DNA of 64,000 bases from Stomorhina lunata. Lineage: Eukaryota > Arthropoda > Insecta > Diptera > Rhiniidae. A program made the translations under genes and the position numbers. The stretch's first letter is position 1, and each line of letters begins with the position of its first letter. The notes under the pieces were generated by a model. That model was not told where the DNA came from. It saw only the letters and a list, made by a program, of their open reading frames with translations, and ran no database searches. Of this stretch, positions 1-12,759 are shown piece by piece. The DNA lies in NCBI GenBank assembly GCA_933228675.1, contig OW121741.1, positions 59,426,863 through 59,490,862 of the forward strand, written 5' to 3'.

Positions 1-2979
1 GCATAACTGTTAAAACATTCTTTCCATAATTATTTTGGTGGCGTTCAACTTTGTATCTTCCTTCAACGCGACTTCTTGTGTTGTATGGATGATCTAGTGG
101 TTGAAGGAATCTGCGATCATTGAAAAATTCAGTCAATAGCGTGATTTTGAAGATACTGTTGACATTTAGTATATGCAAATTAGATGCAATGCTGTTGTTT
201 AATACGTTGTTTTGTTGTAAGTTGTTTTCATTGATGTTGTTTATGATTCTGGTGTTGTTGTATACATATATGTTGTTTTGCGAATCGTTGAAAATGCTAC
301 TGTTGTTGTTACTTACAGGTGTGATACTGTTTTGATGTATGTAAAAGTGATGATTAACATCTGATGTGTAGTTTGGGTTTGTAAAATTTGTGTTGACGCT
401 AGTACTTATGTTGTTGGAGCTAAAGATGCTGTTGTTGTTTGCATTGTGGCTGCCATAATTATATTTTTTCATTAAAATTTTAAGTATTTGATTTTGAGTG
501 CTTTGCTGGTTTTTGCAGTAGTTTGAACTACCCCATGCTGTAATGCCATGTCGTAGGTAGGACTCAACAAGAGAAAAATACGCTTGTCTGAGAACAGGAT
601 ACGTTGCGCAGTTGCTGAGGTGAAAAAGATTATACGCTGAACTTCTTAGTTTTTTTTGAAGATATTGAATATGCGTAAGCCATTTAAAATTATGATCTAC
701 GTGTACTCCAAGATACTTATACGATGTCACCATTTCTATAGTTGTAGAGCATAAATCTACGTTGATTGCATTGCTAACGGTGTGAAGACAGTTAGTGTCA
801 TGGAATTTTAAATTGAATTGAAAATTGGGCATATGTGGTGATTTAAGATGCATTACTTTTTGAGCTCATTTTGCATGCTGATAGTTGCGAATTGAACGTT
901 TTTGTTAGCAACTAAAATTGCTGTGTCATCTGCATACGCAAATGGTGTGCTGTCTTTTAGGATCTTGAGCAGTTCGTTTGCATATAAAATATAAAGCACA
1001 GGACCGAGTTTTGAACCTTGAGGTACACCAAAATTTGAGGGAGTTTCAGTACTTAACACGTCTTTGATTTTAACGTGGTACGCTCTTAACTCTAAATAGT
1101 TCTTAAACCAGTTAAGACAGTTTCCTCTTATTCCATTTCTTTCAAGAACGTCCAATAGATTTGCGTGAGAGAGTGTATCAAATGCTTTGCTGAAATCAAT
1201 AAATAAGGCTAAGCAATGGATGTTTTCGCTAAGGCATTTATTTATGTAGTTAGAAAAATTTCCAAGAAGTTTGTTGATATTTTTTCCCTTTTGGAAACCA
1301 TATTGGTTAGGGTTTATTATTTTGTATTTTGTTAAAAAATTGTTTAATCTCCTCACTATTATTTCTTCCAGAACCTTTTCTATTACCGACAGTATAGATA
1401 TCGGTCTATAATTGTTGCAATCGTTTTTTGCACCGCTTTTGTAAATTGGGCGTATAATGGATGTTTTTAATATGTTGGGTATAGAAGGTTCGTTGATAGA
1501 TCTGTTTATAAATGATGTTATAGCAGGAGTAAGTTGTGATGCATTGTTTTTTAAATCCTTAGATCGAATTCCATCTATACTTGCACCTTTTTTAGTATTT
1601 AATTTTATTAAAATATGGTAAACTTCTTGCTCATTTGCATAAGATAAGAACATCGAGTTCGGTATTGTAGTTTTTACATATTTAAAGGTTGTAATATTTG
1701 CGCATTTCTATTGAAGTTTTCTGCAAAATCATTTGCTATGTTTAAAATGTTTTGGGTTTTAAAGTTTTTGATTATAGTATTGTCTATAGTTTTTGAGTTT
1801 TTACCCGTTATCTCATTAACAAGTTGCCACGTTTTTCGTATGTTGTTTTTGTTTTCTATAAACATTTTTCTATAGTAATCGTTTTTTGCGAAAATTAGTT
1901 TTTTGTTTAAAAAGTTTCTAAATTTTTTATATTCATTTTCATAAATTTTGTTTTTTTTTATTATTAATCCATTTAATATAAAGTTTATCCCGTATATCAC
2001 AACATTTTACTAAATGATCGTTTAACCATGGATTTGGTTTTCTAGCTTTTAATTTTTTATTTACACTTTTTGATTTTTTATAAATATCGCTAAAAATCTC
2101 GTAAATTTTGTTAAACATTTCTTCGGCACTAAAGTTCTGTGATGTTAATGCATTCCAGTTAATTTCTTTGATACACTTGTTTACATTTTTATTATTAACG
2201 ATGGCCCCCACAGAAGCTAAGGTTTCAACACACTGATTTTTAATATATTCTTTTTCCTTTTCTTCGTAAACAGTAAAATATAAGGAATAATGGTCTGATA
2301 TGTTTGTTTTTATCACTGCTGCATATGTTTTTGTTGTTGTTGAGTTTTTAATTCTTGTGTGTATATGATCAATGCAAGTACTTGTTTTCTCATTTTCTCT
2401 TGTGCTCTCGTTAATAATACATTGTAAGCCGTTGGACGAAATCATTTTCAAATATTTTGTTGCTATTAAGCTTGGCGCGGTAATATTAATATTCATGTCA
2501 CCAATTATAATTACATCTTGCTTCTTATTAATGTTATTTATTGTTGTATCAAGTTCTTTTATAAACTAGTTTATATTTTTATTTGGCGGGCGATATATTG
2601 AGAGAACACAGAAAGTTTTTTTGTTGTGGTTTACATTTATTTGAATTGCTTCAAAAGAGAACGTTTGTAATAAAGATTGGTTGAAAATAAAATTTTCTCT
2701 TGCATATACGGCTATACCTCCTCCTCTTCCTTCTCTGTTTAGAAAAATAGAATCGAAGCCGTAGATGTTGTATAAATTATTTTCATCATCTGTGATGTTG
2801 GTTTCAACAAGTATTATAAAGTTAATTTTGTTTAAAATAGTATTAATTGTAGCTAGAAATGGTGTAAAGTGCAGGCGAAGAGAACGAATATTTATATAGA
2901 TGATGGATGTGGGATAACTTAGAAAAGTTTGTTGTATTTCATTAAAGCTGTTAAGCATTTGGTTTTGTTTTTGGTTCAT
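1..2979 (-). pseudogene. Non-LTR ORF2: endonuclease-reverse transcriptase, broken
   Basis: ORF2 would nick target DNA with an apurinic-type endonuclease and copy its RNA there. It opens at the ATG at 2979. The endonuclease N-terminus is visible at 2566-2979 (IIYINIRSLR near the start, then GRGGGIAVYA, typical of the exonuclease/endonuclease fold). The linker is at 1939-2496 and 1674-2000 in other frames. The RT core is at 853-1653, with FIDFSKAFDTLSH, FGVPQGSKLGP and the catalytic YADDTAI box. At least three frame breaks and the deletion near 868 separate these parts, so no full protein can be made. Copy B carries the same RT in one longer frame. Confidence 0.88.
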
Positions 2980-3021
2980 TTTTTGTTTATTTTTATTTGA
3001 AGAGAAATTGAAAAAAGAGGT

Positions 3022-3175
3022 TTAAATTGCTAATGTAATCAACTCAATATCTAAGGCATTGTTTATGAGAATAGGGTTTGAAATTTCATTTTTCTTTACG
3101 TAGATATTACCATCTCTTACCCACACAAATTTCCAGTTCGTCTCTCTGACCTTTGTTTTTGCTTGCCAAAACAGA
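3022..3175 (-). pseudogene. Non-LTR ORF1 C-terminal fragment (downstream half)
   Basis: A 51-codon open stretch ends in TAA at 3022-3024 and reads FWQAKTKVRETNWKFVWV then DGNIYVKKNE. This pattern is typical of the C-terminus of the first ORF (RNA-binding protein) of CR1/Jockey-type elements. It runs straight to the transposon boundary at 3176. The upstream half of the same frame is found 19 kb away at 22,405-22,472. Removing the transposon and one CGACG copy puts the two halves in register, which is strong evidence that the transposon landed in this ORF. Confidence 0.75.
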
Positions 3176-3180
3176 CGACG

Positions 3181-3217
3181 CACGGTGGTTCAGAATCAAA
3201 TTTCATTGGCCAAAACC
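3181..3217 (+). repeat. Left terminal inverted repeat of RTN-1
   Basis: A 37-bp end pairs with 22,363-22,399. It opens with the heptamer CACGGTG at 3181-3187, followed by a 21-bp spacer and then GCCAAAACC at 3209-3217. That last block matches the RSS nonamer ACAAAAACC at 7 of 9 positions. The nonamer resemblance could be chance in AT-rich DNA. Confidence 0.85.
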
Positions 3218-3965
3218 TATATTTTTTGTTGACATAGATTTTTAAAATTTTTATACCATCAGAAAGAAAACATATCAAAACTAAGGTGGCCAAAAAATTT
3301 GGTCAATATATTCGCTGTAGTGGGCGTGGCATGTTGCTAAAGACAAATAATTTTAGTTAATTTAGAAATGAAAGAAAAATTTTTGATCTCATATTAATTA
3401 CGATTTCTTGAAAACTATTTATTAATGCTAATGGGCTGCGGTTTTTTTTTGTTATGTTGGGTGGACTGTTGGTTTTAACAAATGGTATTTGCGCACCCTG
3501 TATAATTTGTAGTTAAGGTGTTATGTAATAAATTTAAAATCACCATATACTCATAAAATTTCAAGTTTAGTAGTGTATAACTTTTAAAGGGAAAAATGGA
3601 AACAAAAATCGAAACCACCCAAAGAAAGCCAAGAGTGTTCCCTTTAAGCCTATATATACTTTTGCAGCCGCCCGGACCCGCCCCTAGAACACTTTTTTAT
3701 TTTAATGAAAATACTCAACATTTTTACAAGCAAAATTCTATCAAAATTGCTAGTAAATTTACTTTAGAAATCATTCACTGTCATAAATACAAATTGCAGA
3801 TAGATATTTCAATAAGAGGAAAGTTATTAGTGGTTTAAATTTTTATTCAAATGATTGGTATCTTAAAAAAAAAACTTCCTGAATTTTTAGGAAATTTTTG
3901 AAAGAATTTTGAAAATATTGCATTTTGCACAGATGTTTCAATTACCTGCTAAAAATTGAAAAAAA
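3218..3965. other. RTN-1 left interior, no recognisable gene
   Basis: This is AT-rich DNA between the left end of the transposon and the first recognisable transposase codons. It contains an 80-codon frame at 3596-3838, but composition and lack of any motif give no reason to call it a gene. An N-terminal transposase region would be expected here and is not visible, which suggests an internal deletion or unrecognised exons. Confidence 0.5.
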
Positions 3966-4800
3966 AAACATGGAAACTGCAATTTAACTCTTTTTTGTAA
4001 ATGGGGATGCGATGGATCTTCAGGACAAAAACAATATAAACAATTTTTATGTGAAGATATTTCTGACACAGATATGTTCATGGTGTCATTTGTGCCATTG
4101 CGATTAATAAAGAACTTAGAAGACTCTGAACCTTCGTCCAGCACAATGCAAACAAATTTAATTTGGAAAAATCATACTCTATCGTCCACGAAGTACTGCA
4201 GACCAATAAAATTAGAATTTAAAAAGGAAACTATTACCATTAAGAATGAAATAAGTGACATCAGAGCTCAAATTTCAACACTAAAGCCATTAGAGTTAGA
4301 GATAGATGAACATACTATTAAATTGAATTATCAATTAATACTTTCAATGATAGACGGAAAAACTGCCCAGGCTTTGACTGATACAAAAGCTTCGTCCAGC
4401 TGTATTATATGTAAAGCAACATCAAGTCAGTTAAACCAAGAACCTACAAAGTCACTAGATAGTATTGATGCATTTGAATTTGGATTATCACCGCTACATA
4501 CGAGAATAAGATTTATGGAACACATACTGAAAATTAGCTATGATTTGGACTTCGGTTCTTCAGGATCAGTAAGAAATAATGACACCAACAAAGAGAAAAG
4601 AAAATTGAAAATGAAACAAGTTCATGATGCATTTCTCAAACACGGGTTAATTATAGATCAACCAAAACAAGGATCAGGCAATACAAACGATGGCAATACC
4701 GCAAGAAGATTCTTTTTGGATCCCGAAACTACATCTGATATAACAGGTGTTGATATAGATCTTATTTCAAGATTTAAAAAAATTACTGAAGTACTTGCGT
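3966..4800 (+). pseudogene. RAG1/Transib-like transposase, central catalytic part
   Basis: The transposase would cut at the terminal heptamers and join the ends to target DNA in the nucleus. The frame runs from about 3966 (TGA at 3957 upstream) to the Gypsy insertion at 4801. Features in order: CKWGCDGSSGQ, with the candidate first catalytic Asp at 4011-4013; LILSMIDGKTAQALTDT, with the candidate second Asp; a Cys pair (CIIC) like the RAG1 zinc-binding insert; FGLSPLHTRIRFMEHIL; and GNTNDGNTARRFF, at the place of the RAG1 NFARKL motif. The order and spacing follow the RAG1 core. No N-terminal RING or nonamer-binding region is seen. The 243-codon segment from the ATG at 4074 leaves out the first Asp. 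RAG1-superfamily assignment is confident; Transib versus another RAG-like family is not settled. Confidence 0.8.
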
Positions 4801-6961
4801 TGTAACGATTCTTTAAGGAGTTGATATACCTTTTGGGAACGATGCTACCTATTAATATCGGCCGTGCTCGTCGGATGGGGGGGTTGTGTAATTTTTTCCC
4901 AAACTAAAATTCCTAAACGATTTGAACCGTCACAAAAAATTTTACTTTAGGTAGCTAAGAAACAGAAAATGACCAATACGAAGCTCAAAGAGAAAATAAA
5001 AAGTAAAGTAGTGGTTACCGATTGTATAGCTTAAGGTGTTATTTGCTATACAAAGCCCGTGCCCGCCCTCCATGCTGACTAAGGGTTATTATTTATTAGT
5101 CAGCCCAATATTAAACAAAATGAAATGAAAACTAATAAACTTTATGCACCTCCATTCTCAACTTCACCTTTCGTAATCAAAAATAATCAGGAATAAATTT
5201 CAAAATTTCATTTTTAAAACATTATAAAAATTAAATTTTATTAAAAATTTATAAGGGTAATATAAATCTATTTATCTATTAATTATTAAATTATAACTTA
5301 GAAGTTATAGTTTAATTAACAACAAAAAGAAATTACAACAAAAATAACAAAATGTTGAGAAATTATAATGAAGATTTTAATTTTCATTCAATTTAAAAAT
5401 GGATAAACTATGGTGGTAAATTTTATTACCAAAATATAATTATGTTTATGTAATATTTTGTATAAATGTAAAATGTAATTTAAACTCGCATTATGAATCC
5501 CCTTAATGACACAATAGTATCTAAAAACATCTTAAAGGTTTTAGCAACATATGTTGCTAAGTAAATAGGTAATAATATAAAAAAATACATTTTCTATGTT
5601 TTAATTTTTAGAAGTATTCATGTTGCGAATTTAAAATATGAGAGTAAGTGAATATATGGCGAAACTAACACACAAAAATCAAAAACAAATCACTTACCTC
5701 TGCTCACGTCCAACGATGTCGCCAGGCCTGTTGACAGATGTTGCGCAGCAGTAGTAGATTTAATATATTGAGCGAATGTTGAGAGCAATTTACATTTTGT
5801 TTAAAATGTATATAAATACATTTGTTATTATTATTTTTTTTTTTTTTTTGATTTGATTTCAAAATGTATCTAGTAGTGATTTAAATGTTTTTATTTAGTA
5901 TTTCTAAATGTTAGAGTGTCCCGTTTGGAAAGTTATGTTGTTATGAGTGTGTTTAGAAAATGAAATGAAATAGTATTTGAGTGTGAGTGTATATTATGTT
6001 TATGAATGAAAATTTAACGAATATAATTAGGATGACCAAATAAATTATAGGTTTATAAAGACCCGAAATAAATTTATAAACAAATTCAAATCAAATTTAA
6101 CTGAATATTTAAATGAAATTAATTTCAATTTACGTTAAATTAAGAAAAAAAAAATAACTCAATATATAAATTTAAATTAAATTGTTGAAAAAAAAATTAG
6201 ATTTTTAAAGAGGAATAGTTGGTAGTTTCGGATGAATCAAATTTTTGGTTAATAGAATAGTTCATCAAAACTATTAAAATATTACTGATATGAAATTTTA
6301 ATGCGGTTTTGAGGTCTATAAGGGAACCAACTGGCTACCCTGACCTCACGAAGTTGTCGAAACAAAAAGCTCACTGATATGATATACACAATTGTAATAT
6401 AAAATTATATTATTTTCGATTATTATTTGAGGTCACTCAAATGATAGATGTAACCAGATTTATCACACACAGAATCACTTCCACAATAATCGATATCCAA
6501 GAATTTTTTTTTTTAATATATATGTATCTTGAATCTTGTAAGCAAATATGATGACGATGCAAAATGAACAAAATTTATTCCCTAATAAAAAAAATTGATT
6601 TAAAAAAAAAATATATTTTAAAAATAACCAATAAATGGAGCTTACCAATGTTTCTTCAAATGCACAGAAATTCCTAAACTAAACGTTAAGGATCCAAAGT
6701 TAATTGTTGCTCAAAAAATTATGGAATTATTTAATTTATTTAAATATCTTTCAAAAATTAAAATTATGAACTTTTTCGTTCAAGAAAATTTTTCCAAATG
6801 TAAGACAAAATTTTCATATACCAAATTCTAAAAAATCATAGCCAACCAAAAATATAAATTTTGAATTTTTGAACAACTTTAAATTTACAAACAACCAAGA
6901 AAAAATGTTAGTAATTTAGAAGATATCAAAAGTTCCAAAATAGGCAAAGGTCACCATCACA
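4801..6961 (-). repeat. Gypsy 3' LTR (2161 bp)
   Basis: It begins TGTAACGATT on the plus strand and ends CACCATCACA. It matches 19,433-21,450 throughout except for 143 bp (about 5860-6000) present only here, plus a few substitutions and homopolymer differences. It holds no coding sequence. The sequence next to its inner edge (6962-6985) is a poor polypurine tract, so I could not define the plus-strand primer. Confidence 0.95.
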
Positions 6962-7022
6962 AAGCAGATTAAATTCCAAGGTCACTGCGGAATTAAATCT
7001 GAAAAAGGTGACATGTGTAAAA

Positions 7023-8516
7023 CTATGTCCAAATATCTTTTATGTGGTAGACTCCAGTGTGAGTTCCAGTTACATCTTCTAATTCATAATTTACATTTCC
7101 TATTCTCTTTTTGACAACAGCTTTAATTCCAGTTGGAGCAAGTTTTGCAATAAATTTGTCAATCGATGAGCTCTGTACGAAATTACGACGAAAAACTATT
7201 TGACCAATATTGAACTCTCGTTTGCGAGATCTTAAATTATATGACTTAACATTACGTTCATATGCGTCTTTTATTTTTGTTCGTATAGAATCACGTAAAA
7301 TTGTAAATTGGTCCTGTCTTTCAAGTTCGGTGTCGGTCTCGGCTAAAAGTTTTAGATTACGTAAAATTTTGTAGTCCTGTCCATGAGTAATCATCGTCTG
7401 TCCGAATACCAATTGGTAAGGGGTCCGTCCGGTAGTCTGATGAACGCTGCTTCTTATTGCGGAGTTAACACTGGGAAGGTATTGGTCCCATTCTCTTTGG
7501 TCATTTCTAATATATGCACGGAGAGCTTCATTGATGGAGCGGTTAACTCTCTCGCTCGCATTGGATTGAGGGCTGTGTACTGCAGTAAACTGATGCTGGA
7601 TTCCGAGCTTATCAACCATCTTCTTAAAATCATTAGCCTTGAACTGACTTCCGTTATCCGTAACTATTGTTTCTGGAACACCAAAGCACAGAAAGATTTA
7701 ATTTTGAAGATAATTGACTAATTGTTTCGTAACGAATTTCTTCAATGGCTTTAAAAATGTAAATTTTGAATAATGATCTAGAATTATAAATACTCCAATG
7801 TTGCCAGCCTTGGATCGCGGAAATGGACCAATTAGGTCCATATACAGACGCTGAAATGGTCTTTCGGTTTGTACCATTTCTCCCATTGGTGGTTTGAGGG
7901 ACGATGTGGGTGCTGTCGAAGTCTTGCAAAGATCGCAATTTAAAACATAGTTTTTGACATCAGTCACCAATCCAGGCCAGAAAAAGAATTGTCTGATCCT
8001 ATGGATAGTTTTAGCGATACCTCCATGCCCTGCATTTGGTATGTCATGAGCTGCATACATAACATCCTTACGAAGTTCATCAGGTACCACCAACTTCCAT
8101 ATGTCAAACTCATCAACGTTGTCTGAACTAAAGCCTGTCCTCTTATATATATATTTACGTACCACCCGATAATCCGGAAACTCCGACTTTGAGAATTCCT
8201 CTCGCAAACGGCAGTATTCTGGGCTGTCAAAAGCAAGAGAGTCCAAGTCAATGGATGGTATAGTTTCAATATCTATCGTTGAAATATCACTATCATCAAA
8301 AGCACGTGACAACGCGTCTGGTACCACATTATCACTACCCTTTCTGTGTTCTATCGTAAAGTCAAATCCTTGTAATTTCAAAGCCCATCTTGCTAATCGA
8401 CCCGAAAGGTACTTTTGTCTCATAAGCCATTTGAGGCTGGCATGATCTGTGATAACTTTAAATTCGTGACCTTCGATATATGCCCGAAATTTTTTAATAG
8501 CTAGTATCACTGCCAA
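7023..8516 (-). pseudogene. Gypsy pol C-terminal part: RNase H end and integrase, frameshifted
   Basis: Integrase inserts the cDNA into the genome. The 272-codon frame 7698-8516 starts in the RNase H C-terminus (TDHASLKWLM), then has the HHCC-type finger (HDIPNAGHGG ... NCDLCKTS), then the core with the first Asp (LYMDLIGPF). A frameshift near 7698 moves the rest to 7023-7619 and the bases just above it: the second Asp in the VTDNGSQF region and the Glu in ASERVNRS. The C-terminal chromatin-binding part runs to 7023. Only this copy exists, unlike the RT. All three catalytic positions are present, but the frame break prevents one protein. The segment 8357-8516 belongs to the first tandem unit. 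Confidence 0.88.
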
Positions 8517-10393
8517 GCACTCGAGTTCGGTGATGGAATAGTTCCGTTGGGCTTTATTTCGTTGCCATCGTTGTCAACCTGTGCTAGTACTGCCCCAATT
8601 CCAAACGTACTAGCATCACACTGTACGATGCATGGTTTCTCAAAATTTGCATGTACTAATACTGGAGCAGAAGTTAATTTTGCCTTAATGATATCAAACG
8701 ATTTTTGAGCATCTTTTGTCCAGATGAATGTTTTGCGCTTTGATAGAAGTTCGGTGAGCGGAAATGTGACTGTGGCATATTCATCGATAAATCGGCGATA
8801 CCAGCCGGCCATGCCTAGAAACTGGCGAAGTTGCCTCACGGTTTTTGGGATTGGGAATTCCGATATGGCTTTAACCTTATCTGGATCCACCCGCAATGAT
8901 CCTTCTCCAACCACGTAACCAAGATACTGAACTTTTCGCAGACAAAAGGAACTTTTCTTTACGTTGATGGTTAAATTCGCTCGACGAAGATTTGTGGCTA
9001 CCTCCTGCAAGTGCGTCATATGTTCGTCAAAGTCTTTTGAAATGATTAATAAATCGTCCAGGTAAACAAAAACGTTTTGTTTAAGATTATACGGAATGAC
9101 ACGGTCCATTAGTCTGCACATCGTTTGCGGTGCGTTGCACAATCCAAACGGCATTCTTGTAAATTGATACAAGGGCCGATTAGGGATTGTAAAATCTGTC
9201 TTAGGCCTGGAAACTTCGTCCAATTTAATTTGCCAAAATGCATCCTTTAGGTCCACTTTGGAAATATAATAAATTGGAGGAAGTCTTGAAATAAGTCCTT
9301 CTATGTTCGGTATAGGGTACGAGTCTTTGATTGTCACATTATTTAATTTTCGGCTGTCCACACAAAAACGCACTTTACCGGCTTTTACTACCAAAACTCC
9401 AGGAGATGACCAAGGCGAAGTTGGGCACTCCTCAATTACTCCTAGGGCAAGCATCCTGTCAATCTCGCCGCATAAAAGTTTTTCTCTGGCAGGAGATATT
9501 GGATAATATCTTTGTTTGATTGGAGGACTATTACCGGTATCGATGTTATGTTCCAAAAGCGTAGTACATCCCAAACCGTCACGTTCTGAATTCGGAAAAT
9601 AGTTCACTATTTTGTTAAGTTGTTGCTGTTGAGACTTTGTCAAGGGTATTTTATCTGAGTCCGCATCTGAAACTATCTCATTGACATTATTCATGGTAAC
9701 AATTTGAATACCAAATTTTGTCCAGAAATCCATACCACAAATAATGTCTTGAGTTATTGACGGTATTAGTAAAAAGTCAACTTGTTTGTTTTGTCCACTG
9801 TAGGTTATATCCAAGGTCACAGTCCCTAAAACTTGTTGTCGTTGTCCGTCAGCTGTCTTGACATTGCCTAAACTGCGTTTGAAATTCCCTGAATTAATTA
9901 TTTCCGAACACAATTCACCACCAATCACATTCACATTTGCGCCACTTTCCATTAGGGCAAAACGATTATTACAGAGTAAATTTAACCGAATGTAAGGCCT
10001 GTTATCATTATCTTTGTTGACCAAAGAAGAAATGATATGTGTCTTAAAACATTTTCTACGATTGTAAAATTCGCGAATTCTTCTAGCTGATCTTGTTAGC
10101 TTTGACTTGGCTAAAGGCTCATTAAAAATTCTAGCTCTCACACGATTGTATTCTTCAAGACGTATGTGATATGGTCGAAGCAGAGGATGAACTTTGGACG
10201 AATTAGGTATTTGGGTCGTATCCGGTGAGGTATAAGAAGAATCCGTGGTATTAGTAATAGCAGGTATAGATGACTTTCTATTATGAAAATTCGAGGTAGA
10301 AGTTGAAGTAATTAAAGGGTTTTCGGATGTCCGTTCTTTGTCGTGCGGACATCCCTCTTCCCGTTTCCCTGTTTTAATAGACAAGTGGGACAA
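8507..10393 (-). pseudogene. Gypsy pol, tandem unit 1: protease-RT-RNase H
   Basis: A 628-residue frame. The protease site reads ALMESGANV here, whereas the other units read ALMDSGANV, so the catalytic Asp is Glu and this protease is probably dead. RT motifs follow: SPWSSPGVLVVK, FTRMPFGLCNAPQT and FVYLDDLLII. RNase H begins at QCDASTFGIGAVLAQ, but the frame is lost after DNDGNE because a short stretch is missing. Other unit-specific changes are KAG for KPG and KPC for KPF. A gag C-terminal fragment (10,312-10,731) with CWNCDKIGHSFVDC precedes it in the overlapping frame. Confidence 0.9.
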
Positions 10394-10872
10394 TTCGGCT
10401 TATAAATATTTTTAGCCCCGCAACCATAACAAAAAACTGTCCGAGGTTCCACACAGTCTACGAAACTGTGTCCAATTTTATCGCAGTTCCAGCATGAACC
10501 GTTTTTAATCACAAGAAAAACTTCACTTCCAATATCTTCTAATTTTTCAACTGGTTCGTTTACTTGATCAACGATTTCCGACACATGTGATTTTTGGATG
10601 GAACGTTTACTCGGTATTGATGAAAAATCATTTACAAATTTTTCATATCGCCTAACAGCACGTCTTAATTCAGCTATGCGATTTATTTCGAGGTGTAAAA
10701 TTTCATGCCGAACTTCTGGTCTTAAAGTCAAATTCTTGTAATTTCAAAGCCCATCTTGCTAATCGACCCGAAAGGTACTTTTGTCTCATAAGCCATTTGA
10801 GGCTGGCATGATCTGTGATAACTTTAAATTCGTGACCTTCGATATATGCCCGAAATTTTTTAATAGCTAGTA

Positions 10873-12759
10873 TCACTGCCAAGCACTCGAGTTCGGTGAT
10901 GGAATAGTTCCGTTGGGCTTTATTTCGTTGCCATCGTTGTCAACCTGTGCTAGTACTGCCCCAATTCCAAACGTACTAGCATCACACTGTACGATGAATG
11001 GTTTCTCAAAATTTGCATGTACTAATACTGGAGCAGAAGTTAATTTTGCCTTAATGATATCAAACGATTTTTGAGCATCTTTTGTCCAGATGAATGTTTT
11101 GCGCTTTGATAGAAGTTCGGTGAGCGGAAATGTGACTGTGGCATATTCATCGATAAATCGGCGATACCAGCCGGCCATGCCTAGAAACTGGCGAAGTTGC
11201 CTCACGGTTTTTGGGATTGGGAATTCCGATATGGCTTTAACCTTATCTGGATCCACCCGCAATGATCCTTCTCCAACCACGTAACCAAGATACTGAACTT
11301 TTCGCAGACAAAAGGAACTTTTCTTTACGTTGATGGTTAAATTCGCTCGACGAAGATTTGTGGCTACCTCCTGCAAGTGCGTCATATGTTCGTCAAAGTC
11401 TTTTGAAATGATTAATAAATCGTCCAGGTAAACAAAAACGTTTTGTTTAAGATTATACGGAATGACACGGTCCATTAGTCTGCACATCGTTTGCGGTGCG
11501 TTGCACAATCCAAACGGCATTCTTGTAAATTGATACAAGGGCCGATTAGGGATTGTAAAATCTGTCTTAGGTCTGGAAACTTCGTCCAATTTAATTTGCC
11601 AAAATGCATCCTTTAGGTCCACTTTGGAAATATAATAAATTGGAGGAAGTCTTGAAATAAGTCCTTCTATGTTCGGTATAGGGTACGAGTCTTTGATTGT
11701 CACATTATTTAATTTTCGGCTGTCCACACAAAAACGCACTTTACCGGGTTTTACTACCAAAACTCCAGGAGATGACCAAGGCGAAGTTGGGCACTCCTCA
11801 ATTACTCCTAGGGCAAGCATCCTGTCAATCTCGCCGCATAAAAGTTTTTCTCTGGCAGGAGATATTGGATAATATCTTTGTTTGATTGGAGGACTATTAC
11901 CGGTATCGATGTTATGTTCCAAAAGCGTAGTACATCCCAAACCGTCACGTTCTGAATTCGGAAAATAGTTCACTATTTTGTTAAGTTGTTGCTGTTGAGA
12001 CTTTGTCAAGGGTATTTTATCTGAGTCCGCATCTGAAACTATCTCATTGACATTATTCATGGTAACAATTTGAATACCAAATTTTGTCCAGAAATCCATA
12101 CCACAAATAATGTCTTGAGTTATTGACGGTATTAGTAAAAAGTCAACTTGTTTGTTTTGTCCACTGTAGGTTATATCCAAGGTCACAGTCCCTAAAACTT
12201 GTTGTCGTTGTCCGTCAGCTGTCTTGACATTGCCTAAACTGCGTTTGAAATTCCCTGAATTAATTATTTCCGAACACAATTCACCACCAATCACATTCAC
12301 ATTTGCGCCACTATCCATTAGGGCAAAACGATTATTACAGAGTAAATTTAACCGAATGTAAGGCCTGTTATCATTATCTTTGTTGACCAAAGAAGAAATG
12401 ATATGTGTCTTAAAACATTTTCTACGATTGTAAAATTCGCGAATTCTTCTAGCTGATCTTGTTAGCTTTGACTTGGCTAAAGGCTCATTAAAAATTCTAG
12501 CTCTCACACGATTGTATTCTTCAAGACGTACGTGATATGGTCGAAGCAGAGGATGAACTTTGGACGAATTAGGTATTTGGGTCGTATCCGGTGAGGTATA
12601 AGAAGAATCCGTGGTATTAGTAATAGCAGGTATAGATGACTTTCTATTATGAAAATTCGAGGTAGAAGTTGAAGTAATTAAAGGGTTTTCGGATGTCCGT
12701 TCTTTGTCGTGCGGACATCCCTCTTCCCGTTTCCCTGTTTTAATAGACAAGTGGGACAA
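10873..12759 (-). pseudogene. Gypsy pol, tandem unit 2: protease-RT-RNase H
   Basis: A 628-residue frame nearly identical to units 1, 3 and 4, with an intact protease DSGA and RT YLDD. It carries the same frame-breaking RNase H lesion at its end. The gag remnant in front (12,678-13,097) has the zinc-knuckle His-preceding residue changed (KIEHSF instead of KIGHSF). It has no complete gag and no integrase in continuity, so it would not be translated in the normal way. Confidence 0.9.

Larger units (their letters stand above)
1..3180 (-). mobile_element. Non-LTR retrotransposon, copy A (3' part, split)
   Basis: This is the 3' portion of a minus-strand non-LTR retrotransposon; its 3' terminus lies beyond the left window edge. 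From right to left it holds the end of ORF1 (3022-3175), a 42-bp gap, then ORF2 with an endonuclease and a reverse transcriptase. Positions 1-850 are the C-terminal ORF2/3' region and match 22,780-23,630 of copy B closely. The rest of ORF1 lies at 22,405-22,472, because a DNA transposon has split the element at 3176-3180 (CGACG duplication). Copy A is decayed: it lacks about 64 bp near 868 and about 20 bp near 1695 relative to copy B. The CR1/Jockey-group assignment is inferred from RT motifs only. Confidence 0.9.

Noticed and set aside
120..335. Leu/Phe-rich frames on the strand opposite the non-LTR elements
   Set aside because: Antisense of T-rich ORF2 3' sequence with no independent support.
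3596..3838. 80-codon frame as the missing transposase N-terminus
   Set aside because: No zinc or DNA-binding motif, not in frame with the catalytic part, and stops lie between them.
8724..9519. Plus-strand frames repeated every 2366 bp
   Set aside because: Shadows of the minus-strand Gypsy pol; they repeat only because the segment is quadruplicated.
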